Origin: Sphingobacteriaceae bacterium
GTDB taxonomy: Bacteria > Bacteroidota > Bacteroidia > Sphingobacteriales > Sphingobacteriaceae
DNA: 64,000 bases
Assembly: GCA_029266635.1 (NCBI GenBank)
Contig: JAQSWM010000004.1
Coordinates: 124,001 to 188,000, forward strand
Reading direction: 5' to 3'
A program made the position numbers and the translations under genes. How positions within the stretch are numbered: position 1 is the first letter of the stretch; every line of letters begins with the position of its first letter. Shown piece by piece: positions 34,232 to 41,671 of this stretch. The notes beneath the pieces were generated by a model. It searched no databases and was not told where the DNA came from. It saw only the letters and a list, made by a program, of their open reading frames with translations.

Positions 34232-34809
34232 TGGCAATTTATACAAAGTCATATCTAGATAATTTATATGCTCAGCGCTCTGGGTCTATTAATGAATCTA
34301 TACGTACTAAAACCTTCTCAGCGTCACCGCGTAATGAAACTTTTGACATTTTTCTATCGCATAGCTATTTGGACCGGCAGACCGTTGGAGGGTTATATCT
34401 CGAATTAACGAACAAGGGCTATAAGGTGTATGTGGACTGGATTACTGATCCTCAATTAGATAGAAATCACGTAACTAAGGCAACTGCCGAACTCATCCGG
34501 TCGCGTATGAAAAGCTCAAAAACTTTGTTATTAGCAATATCTGAAAATGCGGCGTTATCTAAATGGATGCCTTGGGAACTTGGTTATGTGGATGGGAATA
34601 CCAGTAAATGCGCAATTATCCCAGTTTCAGTAAATAATATCCATAGCTACACATTCAATAGGACAGAATACCTTTTGTTATATCCTTTTGTTAAAAGAGA
34701 CTCTGGTCAAAGCATCTACGTAGCCGAAGACAATTATACGTATGTTCCCTTCTCCACTTGGTTGAGGGAAAACTCCTCACCTTATTCACACATTAATCCT
34801 ATTCTATGA
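34231..34809 (+). CDS. TIR-domain protein (first of three)
   Basis: A 192-residue cytoplasmic protein. An N-terminal leader of about 35 residues (YLDNLYAQRSGSINESIRTK) precedes a TIR domain: strand A FDIFLSHSYLD (38-48), YKVYVDWITDPQLDRNHVT, TLLLAISENAALSKWMPWELGYVDG. E116 in the WELG segment sits where the catalytic glutamate of NAD-cleaving TIR domains is found. It has no membrane segment. Its stop overlaps a short caspase-like frame (ATGA). It belongs to an AT-rich operon with two more TIR-like proteins, a TPR sensor and a SLATT protein, and probably hydrolyses or cyclises NAD+. Confidence 0.85.
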   Translation: MAIYTKSYLDNLYAQRSGSINESIRTKTFSASPRNETFDIFLSHSYLDRQTVGGLYLELTNKGYKVYVDWITDPQLDRNHVTKATAELIRSRMKSSKTLLLAISENAALSKWMPWELGYVDGNTSKCAIIPVSVNNIHSYTFNRTEYLLLYPFVKRDSGQSIYVAEDNYTYVPFSTWLRENSSPYSHINPIL

Positions 34810-34934
34810 GAAAAGCACTTAGTATGGCAATTAATGATTATGCACCTGGCGCTTCCATTGGTTATGTAAATGATGCCACTAACATCGGGGATAGGCTAAA
34901 GGAACGAGGTTACATACCGCACCAAACTTATTAG
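34806..34934 (+). pseudogene. Truncated caspase-like (C14) N-terminus
   Basis: A 42-codon frame starts at ATGA overlapping the TIR stop. KALSMAINDYAPGASIGYVNDATNIGDRLKERGY follows the pattern of the first strand and helix of bacterial caspase-like peptidases (KALxxGINxYxxxxLxGCVNDAxxxxxxLxxxGY). The His/Cys catalytic parts are missing because the frame stops at 34934. It may be the remnant of a fourth effector, or a genuine tiny protein. The next gene begins 7 nt later. Confidence 0.4.
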
Positions 34935-34941
34935 ACACGAA

Positions 34942-36174
34942 ATGAAAAAGAAAATCTGTTTTGTAATTATGGGTTTTGGCAAGAAGTCTGATCCTTCAAC
35001 CGGAAGAACACTTGATTTAGATAAGACCTACGATAATATAATAGCACCTGCCGTGCGAGATGCGGGGCTAGAGTGTGTTAGAGGAGATGAAATTCAGGAT
35101 TCTGGCTTAATTGACAAAAGCATGTATGCGTTGCTAATGTATGCTGACCTAGTGATTGCAGACATCTCGACTTATAATCCTAATGCGATATACGAACTTG
35201 GCATTAGGCATGCGGTGAGACCATATTCAACAATAATCATTAAAGAAAAGCAAGGAAAAATACCATTTGATATTGACCATAGTCGTATTTTCCACTATGA
35301 TCACATGGGCGATGATATCGGTGCTACTGAAGCTGACAGATGTAGAAGTGAGCTGCGATTATTGATTGCCAATATAATCGAAAGTTCAAACACCGATAGC
35401 CCCCTGTACGAGTTCATTCGCGACTTAATTCCGCCTTCATTGCCGGAAGAAGAGTATATAGCATTGATTGAGAAACTAGCAAGAGAAGAAAAGGCCATTT
35501 TTGCTATGAGACAGAACGCTTTACAGTTTATGGATCAGAAAAACTTTGTGGAGGCAGAAAGAAGTTGGCGCAAGTTATCGGAAATTGTTGAGAACGAGCC
35601 ATATTTTGTTCAACAGCAGGCCCTCTGCAAATATAAAAGCGCCGAACCTTCCGCGGGCCTGGCCTTGCAAGACGCCCTAGTTATTATAAACAAACTTGAT
35701 CCAGATGGGGATACCACCGATCCAGAAACCCTTGGGATTACAGGGGCGATTTATAAAAATTTATATAGACTTAATGGAGACTTAGAGTACTTGAACAGGG
35801 CTATAAAATACTACCAGAAATGCTATATAGTACGGAACGATTACTATACCGGGGAGAACTATGCACATTGTCTTGAATTAAAGGCTCAGGCTGTATCTAG
35901 AAAGGACGAGAAAACTTATCTAAAATTTGAAGCAGGACGAACACGTGAGAACATTACAAGTCACGTCTTGCAGCTATTAGAAAGTTCTGAACAAAGAGCA
36001 GATCAAAAATGGATGTATGCGACATTATCTAACTGCTTTTTGGCTTTGAATGACCCAGAAAAAGCAGAGGAGTTTGAGAACCAGTTTAAAGACTCGAAGC
36101 CTACAAAATGGGAACTAGAGACCTTCGAAACATCAAAACAAGAAATTATAAACAGTTATGGCAAGAAATTATAA
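34942..36174 (+). CDS. Deoxyribohydrolase-like / TPR sensor protein (TPR-S, MAP3K TRAF-binding-like)
   Basis: A 410-residue protein with two parts. Residues 1-125 are a Rossmann-like nucleoside deoxyribosyltransferase-type domain: ICFVIMGFGKKSDPSTGRTLDLDKTYDNII at the front, then DLVIADISTYNPNAIYELGIRHA with the D and E85 residues of that family. Residues about 165-400 are TPR-like helices (FVEAERSWRKLSEIVENEP, LEYLNRAIKYYQKCYIV, DPEKAEEFENQFKD). Published comparative genomics predicts that this TPR scaffold, shared with animal ASK kinases, binds NAD-derived messengers. Flanking TIR genes suit that reading. The end overlaps the next TIR gene by 17 nt. Confidence 0.82.
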   Translation: MKKKICFVIMGFGKKSDPSTGRTLDLDKTYDNIIAPAVRDAGLECVRGDEIQDSGLIDKSMYALLMYADLVIADISTYNPNAIYELGIRHAVRPYSTIIIKEKQGKIPFDIDHSRIFHYDHMGDDIGATEADRCRSELRLLIANIIESSNTDSPLYEFIRDLIPPSLPEEEYIALIEKLAREEKAIFAMRQNALQFMDQKNFVEAERSWRKLSEIVENEPYFVQQQALCKYKSAEPSAGLALQDALVIINKLDPDGDTTDPETLGITGAIYKNLYRLNGDLEYLNRAIKYYQKCYIVRNDYYTGENYAHCLELKAQAVSRKDEKTYLKFEAGRTRENITSHVLQLLESSEQRADQKWMYATLSNCFLALNDPEKAEEFENQFKDSKPTKWELETFETSKQEIINSYGKKL

Positions 36175-36583
36175 AATATTTGTTAGCCATTCTTGGGCCT
36201 ACAACCAGGATTTACGGAACCTGCAAAATCTTTTAGAAAACCGCGGTTACTTTAAGGTTGAATTTCAGGAATCAACACCCAATAATCCGATTGATTCCGA
36301 GAACAGTGCCTATATAAAAAGAAGGTTAAAAGAGAAAATAGACGCTTCTGACATTGTTCTGGGGATTGCAGGCATCTATGCCAGCTATAGTGATTGGATA
36401 GCCTGGGAATTAGCCACTGCACAGATTTTAAGTGTTCCGGTTATAGGGGTGATTCCCCGAGGGCAAGAAAGAATCTCCTCAGTGGTAAACAAGTATTCTT
36501 TAATCAATGTACGGTGGAACACGGAAAGCATAGTAGATGCAATCCGTGCGTACGCTAAAGGTTCAAAAGCATGGTATCAATAA
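36158..36583 (+). CDS. TIR-like protein, ThsB/DUF1863 type (second)
   Basis: A 141-residue single-domain protein. NYKIFVSHSW (residues 4-13) is the first strand and loop, FKVEFQESTPNNPIDSENSAYIKRRLKEKI the following helix region, and SDIVLGIAGIYASYSDWIAWELATA the region with the likely catalytic glutamate E84. It matches the TIR-like DUF1863 (PF08937) family, which includes ThsB, the signal-making protein of Thoeris. The ATG at 36158 lies within the end of the TPR gene (17-nt overlap), so translation is coupled. Confidence 0.85.
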   Translation: MARNYKIFVSHSWAYNQDLRNLQNLLENRGYFKVEFQESTPNNPIDSENSAYIKRRLKEKIDASDIVLGIAGIYASYSDWIAWELATAQILSVPVIGVIPRGQERISSVVNKYSLINVRWNTESIVDAIRAYAKGSKAWYQ

Positions 36584-36605
36584 GAACTATCAAACTAAAA
36601 AAATT

Positions 36606-37190
36606 ATGGCGAGAAAATGTTTCATCTCTTTTAAAACTGAGGATTTAGCTTTTAAGAAAGCTATTCAGTCCCATGACGAACTTGATATTGTAGACAAATC
36701 TTTGGATGAGCCGATAGAATCTGACAATGAAGAATACATAATGCGCAAAATTCGTGAAGATTATTTGTCCGATAGTACTGTTACTATTCACTTGATTGGG
36801 AAGTACAGCGCTGAAAGCTTAGGCAAGGAGGAACAACGTTACATTAAACGTGAGTTACAGGCTTCATTATATCATGGAGTCGGAAATACCCAGAATGGAA
36901 TACTTGGTGTTGTCTTACCTCAAATGACAGATAAGATATATCAAGGGAGTATTACGTGTACGAATTGCGGCTCTGTTCATACCTTGATTGCAATTAACGA
37001 TTATACTGTAGTTAAGGAGTTTAGTTATAACTATTACATTCCAAACGCGAAATGTGCCTGGTCTGAAAGTGATCGATTTTGTGTATTGGTGAAATGGGAT
37101 GACTTTATTAAAGACCCGAATAGCTATATTGAAATGGCCTTTCAAAAAAGATGTGAGCCAATCGCGGAAAAGACCAAAGTTAGACCCTAG
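36606..37190 (+). CDS. TIR-like protein, ThsB/DUF1863 type (third)
   Basis: A 194-residue protein. ARKCFISFKTEDLAFKKAI is the ThsB-like start, IHLIGKYSAESLGKEEQRYIKRELQASLYHG holds the candidate catalytic E83 in the RYIKREL segment, as RWVRYEI does in ThsB proteins. The C-terminal half has an added CTNCGSVH knuckle (C118, C121) that may bind a metal. I start at the ATG at 36606; the frame is open to 36537 but that would overlap the previous gene. Two different ThsB-like proteins in one operon suggest separate triggers. Confidence 0.85.
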   Translation: MARKCFISFKTEDLAFKKAIQSHDELDIVDKSLDEPIESDNEEYIMRKIREDYLSDSTVTIHLIGKYSAESLGKEEQRYIKRELQASLYHGVGNTQNGILGVVLPQMTDKIYQGSITCTNCGSVHTLIAINDYTVVKEFSYNYYIPNAKCAWSESDRFCVLVKWDDFIKDPNSYIEMAFQKRCEPIAEKTKVRP

Positions 37191-37198
37191 ACCAAGTT

Positions 37199-38080
37199 AT
37201 GAATATTGAAGAAAAAGATTTCCCCGGCTTATATCAAGCTGCTGATAAGGCATCCTTGGCAGCCCAAAAAAAATATTTTCAGAGCATCGGAGGCTACCTG
37301 GTCCTTTTAATATTAGCGGTCTTGTTCGCATATTTTTCTACAGGTAGAATCGAAGAAATAATAAAAATAATCAGTACTGTATTTTTCCTTTTAACCTTAT
37401 CAATCACTATTTGGTTGAAAATGTCGCGGCCAAACGATATTTGGTATAATGGAAGGGCGGTGGCTGAGTCCGTAAAAACCCGGGCTTGGAGATGGATGAT
37501 GGGGACGGACCCGTATGCAGAATCGGAAAACGCAGATATGATCAGAAAAAGATTTGTTGGAGATTTAAAACAAATATTAACTCAAAATAAAAGCCTGGTA
37601 CAAAAATTAGGAAAGTCTGCAAGTTTAGTAGATCCAATTACATCAAAAATGGTACAGGTCCGTAATATGGATTTAGATGGCAGATTTACATTCTATAAGG
37701 AAAACAGAATAATTGACCAGGCTAAATGGTATTCTAAGAAAGCCAAGTTAAACGAATATTACGCAACCCGATGGTTTTGGGTTTCGATAAGTCTACAAGT
37801 ATTAGCCATCCTGTCACTCTTATACAATATTAAAGAACCGCAAATAAATCTGCCTATAGAGGTCTATGCAGTTGCAGCCTCTTCTGTATTGTCTTGGATT
37901 CAATCAAAACAGTATAATGAGCTATCATCTTCTTATACATTAACTGCACACGAAATAATTCTGTTGAAAGGAGAGGTGGAAGAAATAAAAACCGAAAGTG
38001 ATTTTTCGGAATATGTTATTAATTGTGAAAATGCGTTTTCTCGGGAACATACACAATGGGCAGCCAAAAAGAGCGATTAA
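37199..38080 (+). CDS. Double SLATT-domain (DUF4231) membrane protein, predicted effector
   Basis: A 293-residue protein with two 2-TM modules: helices at about 29-47 and 53-74, and 192-210 and 216-235. After the first pair comes IWYNGRAVAESVKTRAWRWMMG, and the C-terminus has TLTAHEIILLKGEVEEI ... CENAFSREHTQWAAKK, both hallmark SLATT segments. SLATT proteins are predicted to be pore-forming effectors activated by nucleotide signals in CBASS-like systems. It is the last gene of the TIR operon, 8 nt after the third TIR-like gene. No SMODS cyclase is present, so activation must come from elsewhere in the operon. Confidence 0.87.
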   Translation: MNIEEKDFPGLYQAADKASLAAQKKYFQSIGGYLVLLILAVLFAYFSTGRIEEIIKIISTVFFLLTLSITIWLKMSRPNDIWYNGRAVAESVKTRAWRWMMGTDPYAESENADMIRKRFVGDLKQILTQNKSLVQKLGKSASLVDPITSKMVQVRNMDLDGRFTFYKENRIIDQAKWYSKKAKLNEYYATRWFWVSISLQVLAILSLLYNIKEPQINLPIEVYAVAASSVLSWIQSKQYNELSSSYTLTAHEIILLKGEVEEIKTESDFSEYVINCENAFSREHTQWAAKKSD

Positions 38081-38086
38081 AGTATA

Positions 38087-38239
38087 CTATTCCTCCGCCA
38101 CCATCCTCAACTCCGGATCCTTAATCTCATAAGATTTAACTTTTTGTTCAAACGCCTCCCTTAAAACACTTTGCAACAAAGCTTGTGCGTATTGGCGGCT
38201 TCGTTGTACCTGGGCTTCTAACTGGCTTTGCTGCGCCTT
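38087..38239 (-). pseudogene. C-terminal remnant of a type I restriction specificity subunit (HsdS)
   Basis: The last 50 codons of an HsdS-like gene remain: SQLEAQVQRSRQYAQALLQSVLREAF is the C-terminal conserved helix and KSYEIKDPELRMVAEE the tail usual in Bacteroidota HsdS proteins. The similarity stops at a perfect palindrome (38238-38261) next to the RAYT gene, so the upstream part was lost or replaced there. It points to a former type I restriction locus at this site. Confidence 0.6.
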
Positions 38240-38261
38240 TGTTGGTGTTGTCACCAACAAA
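38238..38261. repeat. REP-like palindrome, downstream of the RAYT gene
   Basis: TTTGTTGGTG-TTGT-CACCAACAAA, a perfect 10-bp inverted repeat. It lies 3 nt after the end of the RAYT gene. Confidence 0.85.
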
Positions 38262-38264
38262 CCG

Positions 38265-38789
38265 CTACCCGTTATAATGCGTGAGCAAATTAAATTCGTC
38301 AAAACCATCCCAATAAAAGCGGGCTGAGGAGTACCTGTATTCTTCGGGCAGCTTCGCCAAATTCCATTTATCCTGCAAGGGGTTATTATGGATATATTCC
38401 AGTTTTTGCATGAATATTTCATCGCTCCACAGGTCGATACTTAAAGAGTTTCGTTTCCAGAACTGATATTTCCTGTCGGCGGCATTTACAAGAAAGCCGT
38501 GGAGTAAGGTATTTCCTGTATCCATTAGCTTGAACTTGATTTGCTGAGAAGTGAATTTAAGGAATCGCATTTGCACGGTTTCTTTTTTAAACCCGTCCTG
38601 GATTTGCCAGATGATGTGGATGTGATTCGGCATAATCACATAGCTGTAAATAACAATGCTTCCTTCGTTTTTTAAAAACCGGAGGCTTTTGATGATAATG
38701 GCTTTGTGTTCATCTTCTTTTAACAAATGCTTCCAATCAAAAATGGTGGCGGTGAAAAACTGAGGATGATAGCAGTAGTTAATTGGCAC
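38265..38789 (-). mobile_element. RAYT (REP-associated tyrosine transposase, Y1/IS200-like)
   Basis: A 174-residue Y1 transposase-family protein (PF01797). The HUH motif is in IMPNHIHIIWQ, and the catalytic tyrosine is in LEYIHNNPLQDKW, the signature of RAYT proteins. The gene is bracketed by GTTGGTG/CACCAAC palindromes on both sides (38238-38261 and 38814-38872), the classical REP/RAYT layout, and similar palindromes occur at 41625-41648. It probably mobilises or maintains these small repeats. It appears complete. Confidence 0.88.
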
Positions 38790-38810
38790 ATGTGAAGATA
38801 CGAGTTAAGA

Positions 38811-38880
38811 TGTCTTGTTGGTGATAACACCAACAAGGGCGAGGATGTCTTGTTGGTGACAACACCAACAAGGGCGAGGA
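38811..38880. repeat. Tandem pair of REP-like palindromes (2 x 35 bp)
   Basis: Two head-to-tail 35-bp units, each carrying CTTGTTGGTG-N4-CACCAACAAG (38814-38837 and 38849-38872) followed by ggcgagga; they differ only in the loop (ataa, acaa). They lie just upstream of the RAYT gene. Confidence 0.9.
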
Positions 38881-38943
38881 TAAAAGCGGATTTTAAATCC
38901 GCATCTGTTTGCGGGATGCGCAAGAGCTAACATCCCGAACTGC
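38881..38943. repeat. MITE-like palindromic element, copy 1
   Basis: taaaagcggattttaaatccgc followed by tttgcgggatgcgcaagagc and catcccgaac: two nested hairpins. The same arrangement is at 39321-39414 and 40342-40451. This copy lacks the left terminal repeat and abuts the REP pair. Confidence 0.75.
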
Positions 38944-39021
38944 AAAAGAAAGCCAAGCCTAAGCCAAGGTAAATTTATCTACATTCTTTTATAAAGCTAA
39001 AATATTTAGCAAATTAGCCGC

Positions 39022-39285
39022 ATGGCTAAGCGGTATAGATTCAGGAAGGTTTACTTCGTTTGCAGGGATAATAGCATCTTTTCAGATACACGGTTTGTTA
39101 ATTGTTTCAGGAGCGAAGCCCACGCCAGAGAACAGGCAATAGTTCAGCAACGGAATGCCTTAGAAAATTCCCAAATGCTATGGGAGAAGGATAAAGCCAT
39201 TCCCAAATTCAAAGCTCATGGCTTTTACCTGGTGCATGAAAGCCTGATTGATGAATTATTGAAAGGTTTTACGGAGGAAAAGTAA
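39022..39285 (+). CDS. Hypothetical protein between repeats
   Basis: An 87-residue basic soluble protein (ATG at 39022), MAKRYRFRKVYFVCRDNSIFSDTRFVNCF at the start and a helical second half (EAHAREQAIVQQRNALENSQMLWEKDK, LIDELLKGFTEEK). No membrane segment or known domain. The composition looks coding. It lies between copies 1 and 2 of the MITE-like element and might be a gene carried along with these repeats. Confidence 0.5.
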   Translation: MAKRYRFRKVYFVCRDNSIFSDTRFVNCFRSEAHAREQAIVQQRNALENSQMLWEKDKAIPKFKAHGFYLVHESLIDELLKGFTEEK

Positions 39286-39320
39286 GTTGTGGTGGCGGGC
39301 AGGTATATTATTGCCCTTTC

Positions 39321-39414
39321 CTGTTCGACATCTTTTAGCAGGGTGAAGATAAAAGCGGCTTTGAAATCCGCATCATCTGTTTGCGGGATGCGCAGGAGCT
39401 AAGATGCTGAACAG
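39321..39414. repeat. MITE-like palindromic element, copy 2
   Basis: A 94-bp element bounded by ctgttcgacatctt and its inverted copy aagatgctgaacag (13 of 14 pairs), with internal hairpins gcggctttgaaatccgc and tttgcgggatgc. Confidence 0.75.
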
Positions 39415-39483
39415 CCGACATAATACTTGCTCATGTCTGTGCGATGGATTAAATTTGAGTTATAGACCAAATATTTGATTGCT

Positions 39484-40305
39484 ATGTGCTACTACAACGG
39501 CCAAAGGGTAACCAGATCCGAATTGATCAAATTGAAGGCTCTTGAGAAGGAGCTAAGTGCTTATGGCTTCCTTGACCAGGGCGTAATTAGCGGCTTCTCT
39601 GACACTCCGGTGGCGGTATTGAAGCCCAATGATACAAAGACAGATTTTAACATCGAACAGATGGAGTGGGGTTTCATTCCTCCTTATTTGCGCAACAGGG
39701 AAGCGGTAAACCGCTTTCGGAATGGTTATAAGGACGAAAATGGCAAGTGGAACATAGGCTATACTACTCAAAACGCAAAGGCAGAAAACCTTTTTATAAG
39801 TGAACGAGGCAAACGCTCCATGTTTGCTGATGCTGCCCGCGAGCGGCGTTGCCTGGTGTTATCTACCGGCTTCTTTGAATGGCGGCATGTATATGGAACG
39901 AATAAGCGTACAGGACAGCCCCTGAAAACTCCAGCCAAGTATCCGTATTACATTCATGTGAGGGAGCATGAATATTTCTTCTTCGCCGGCATCTGGCAGC
40001 CCTGGACAGACCAGGAAACTGGAGAGCATGTTAACACCGTTTCGGTTGTTACTACAGAGGCTAATGAGCTGATGAAGATTGTGCATAATTCGAAGGAACG
40101 CATGCCGACCATCCTGAATGAAGACTTAGCCTGGGAATGGATGATGGAGGATTTAACAGACGAACGCATCCTTGAAATTGGGGCCAGACAATATCCGGCA
40201 CAGGAAATGGAAGCTTGTACCATTACCAGGCAGTTTCAGACTTTGCTTGATCCTACGGAGCCACATTCGTATGAGGAGCTTCCGGCATTGGAGCTTAGCT
40301 TGTAA
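39484..40305 (+). CDS. SOS response-associated peptidase (SRAP, YedK/HMCES family)
   Basis: A 273-residue SRAP domain protein (PF02586) that crosslinks to abasic sites in single-stranded DNA through its N-terminal cysteine. I start at the ATG at 39484 so that C2 (MCYYNG) becomes the reactive residue after Met removal; a TTG at 39475 would bury it. The other active-site pieces are present: N in TTQNAKAENL, E in GFFEWR, and H in VHNSKERMP. It is bracketed by MITE-like copies and lies at the right of the defence region, so it may be host or accessory. Confidence 0.93.
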   Translation: MCYYNGQRVTRSELIKLKALEKELSAYGFLDQGVISGFSDTPVAVLKPNDTKTDFNIEQMEWGFIPPYLRNREAVNRFRNGYKDENGKWNIGYTTQNAKAENLFISERGKRSMFADAARERRCLVLSTGFFEWRHVYGTNKRTGQPLKTPAKYPYYIHVREHEYFFFAGIWQPWTDQETGEHVNTVSVVTTEANELMKIVHNSKERMPTILNEDLAWEWMMEDLTDERILEIGARQYPAQEMEACTITRQFQTLLDPTEPHSYEELPALELSL

Positions 40306-40341
40306 GTAGCTACAAAACAGGACTGAAATCCTCCCCCCAAT

Positions 40342-40451
40342 ATGCTGTTCGACATCTTCCGCAGTGTGATGTCGGACTTATAGATAAAAGCGGATTAGAA
40401 TCCGCATGATCTGTTTGCGGGATGCCTAAGAGCTAACATCCCGAACAGCAT
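40342..40451. repeat. MITE-like palindromic element, copy 3
   Basis: A 110-bp element with perfect 10-bp terminal inverted repeats ATGCTGTTCG / CGAACAGCAT (40342-40351, 40442-40451) and internal hairpins gcggattagaatccgc and tttgcgggatgc. Confidence 0.8.
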
Positions 40452-40512
40452 GATTCTATTTTAACTATGTTTGAAACTTGGAGTTTTTAACAAACGCAGA
40501 GCAAATAATCTG

Positions 40513-41439
40513 ATGAAAAAAATAGGAATTATTGGCTTGGGAAATATAGCTGAAAAAGCTTACCTGCCAGTTATAAGCCGCATATCCGGTTTCGAATTCC
40601 ACTTATGTACAAGAAACGAAGAACGCTTAAAAGAGATAAGCGCTTCTTATCGCTTTAGCAAAGTCCACAGTGACCTAGATTCATTAATTAAAGAAAAAAT
40701 TAATGGGGCATTCGTACACACCGCTTCAGAATCGCATTTCGATATCATTAAAAAACTGCTCGAAGCGGGCATTCATGTTTTTACAGACAAGCCTATCGCC
40801 ACAGAATATGAGCAGTCTCAGCAATTGGTAGAGCTTGCTGAATCACGCAATTTGCTTTTGATGGTAGGCTTTAACCGGCGTTTTGCCCCGGCTTATCAAT
40901 ATCTTAAGGAAACTCCGGAACCTATGCTAATCATCATGCAAAAGAACCGTGTTTTTTCGCCTGATGAAATACGGCGTTTTATACTTGATGATTTTATCCA
41001 TGTAGTTGACACGCTTCGGTATCTCTTTACTGTGCCCCTTGATAATTTGCTTATAAACGGGATAAAAAAGGAGGGGAAGCTGCATCAGGTGGTTATACAG
41101 TTTGTTTCTAAAACGGGTGCGGTGGCTATCGGGATTATGAACAGAGGCGGAAATGTAACAGAGGAGAAAGTTGAACTAATGAGCACGTCTGTGAAAGCAG
41201 TTGCGCTTAATTTATCGCAGTTGCATATTGAAAATCCTAATATTACTGGAACAGTGAGGGCGGACGACTGGGAGCCGACGCTTCATAAACGAGGTTTTGA
41301 ACAAATGGTCAGCTTTTTTTTAGAAGCTGTCGCCGAGAATAACATCCAGGCTTCCAATTCCAGAGATGCCTTGTTAACTCATCAGATCTGCGAGTGGATA
41401 ATAGAAAAACTTGAACAGCAACCGGAAGAAGTTGAATAA
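40513..41439 (+). CDS. Gfo/Idh/MocA-family oxidoreductase
   Basis: A 308-residue NAD(P)-dependent oxidoreductase. The N-terminal Rossmann domain has KKIGIIGLGNIAEKAYLPVISR (nucleotide binding) and VFTDKPIATEYEQSQQLVELAE, where DKPIA is the EKP-type motif with the catalytic lysine. The C-terminal domain begins after MVGFNRRFAPAYQYL. The start is the ATG at 40513; a TTG at 40471 extends the frame but lies inside the repeat region. Substrate unknown, probably a sugar or polyol. Confidence 0.88.
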   Translation: MKKIGIIGLGNIAEKAYLPVISRISGFEFHLCTRNEERLKEISASYRFSKVHSDLDSLIKEKINGAFVHTASESHFDIIKKLLEAGIHVFTDKPIATEYEQSQQLVELAESRNLLLMVGFNRRFAPAYQYLKETPEPMLIIMQKNRVFSPDEIRRFILDDFIHVVDTLRYLFTVPLDNLLINGIKKEGKLHQVVIQFVSKTGAVAIGIMNRGGNVTEEKVELMSTSVKAVALNLSQLHIENPNITGTVRADDWEPTLHKRGFEQMVSFFLEAVAENNIQASNSRDALLTHQICEWIIEKLEQQPEEVE

Positions 41440-41489
41440 AACGTAGAGTTGCTACAGCCGACTATCAGATCAGGCACACACGGTCCCAA

Positions 41490-41600
41490 GTTCTTTCCGT
41501 CTTCGCGAGGAGTTGGCCCGTGCAGGTGGCTGGTGCACGACGTGGCGATCTCCAGGTATAAGCAGGGAGCTGTTACCCTCAGTTGGTGTCTCCGCTAACC
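41490..41600. repeat. Diverged GTCTTCGCGAGG-type intergenic repeat
   Basis: cgtcttcgcgaggagttggc ... gacgtggcgatctcc recalls the dispersed GTCATTGCGAGGAG...GGCAATCTC repeats and the sequence at 33.1-33.2 kb. A half-site agttggtgtctcc of the REP-like palindrome ends it. Confidence 0.45.
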
Positions 41601-41624
41601 TAAACGCGGTTACTATGATTGAGA

Positions 41625-41648
41625 GTTGTTGGTGGAGACACCAACAAC
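41625..41648. repeat. REP-like palindrome
   Basis: GTTGTTGGTG-GAGA-CACCAACAAC, a perfect 10-bp inverted repeat of the type flanking the RAYT gene 3 kb away. Confidence 0.85.
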
Positions 41649-41671
41649 GGTGGGAGAAGCAATACATCACT

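Noticed and set aside
36537-36605. Upstream start for the third TIR-like gene
   Set aside because: It would overlap the second TIR-like gene by 47 nt and place 23 unrelated residues before the conserved ARKCFISF start.
34055-38080. Standard Thoeris or CBASS system
   Set aside because: No SIR2-SLOG ThsA and no SMODS or CD-NTase cyclase could be found; the SLATT and TPR genes give it a different make-up.
38087-38422. 111-codon minus-strand gene
   Set aside because: Only its last 50 codons resemble HsdS; the upstream part is a shadow of the RAYT gene and the palindrome.
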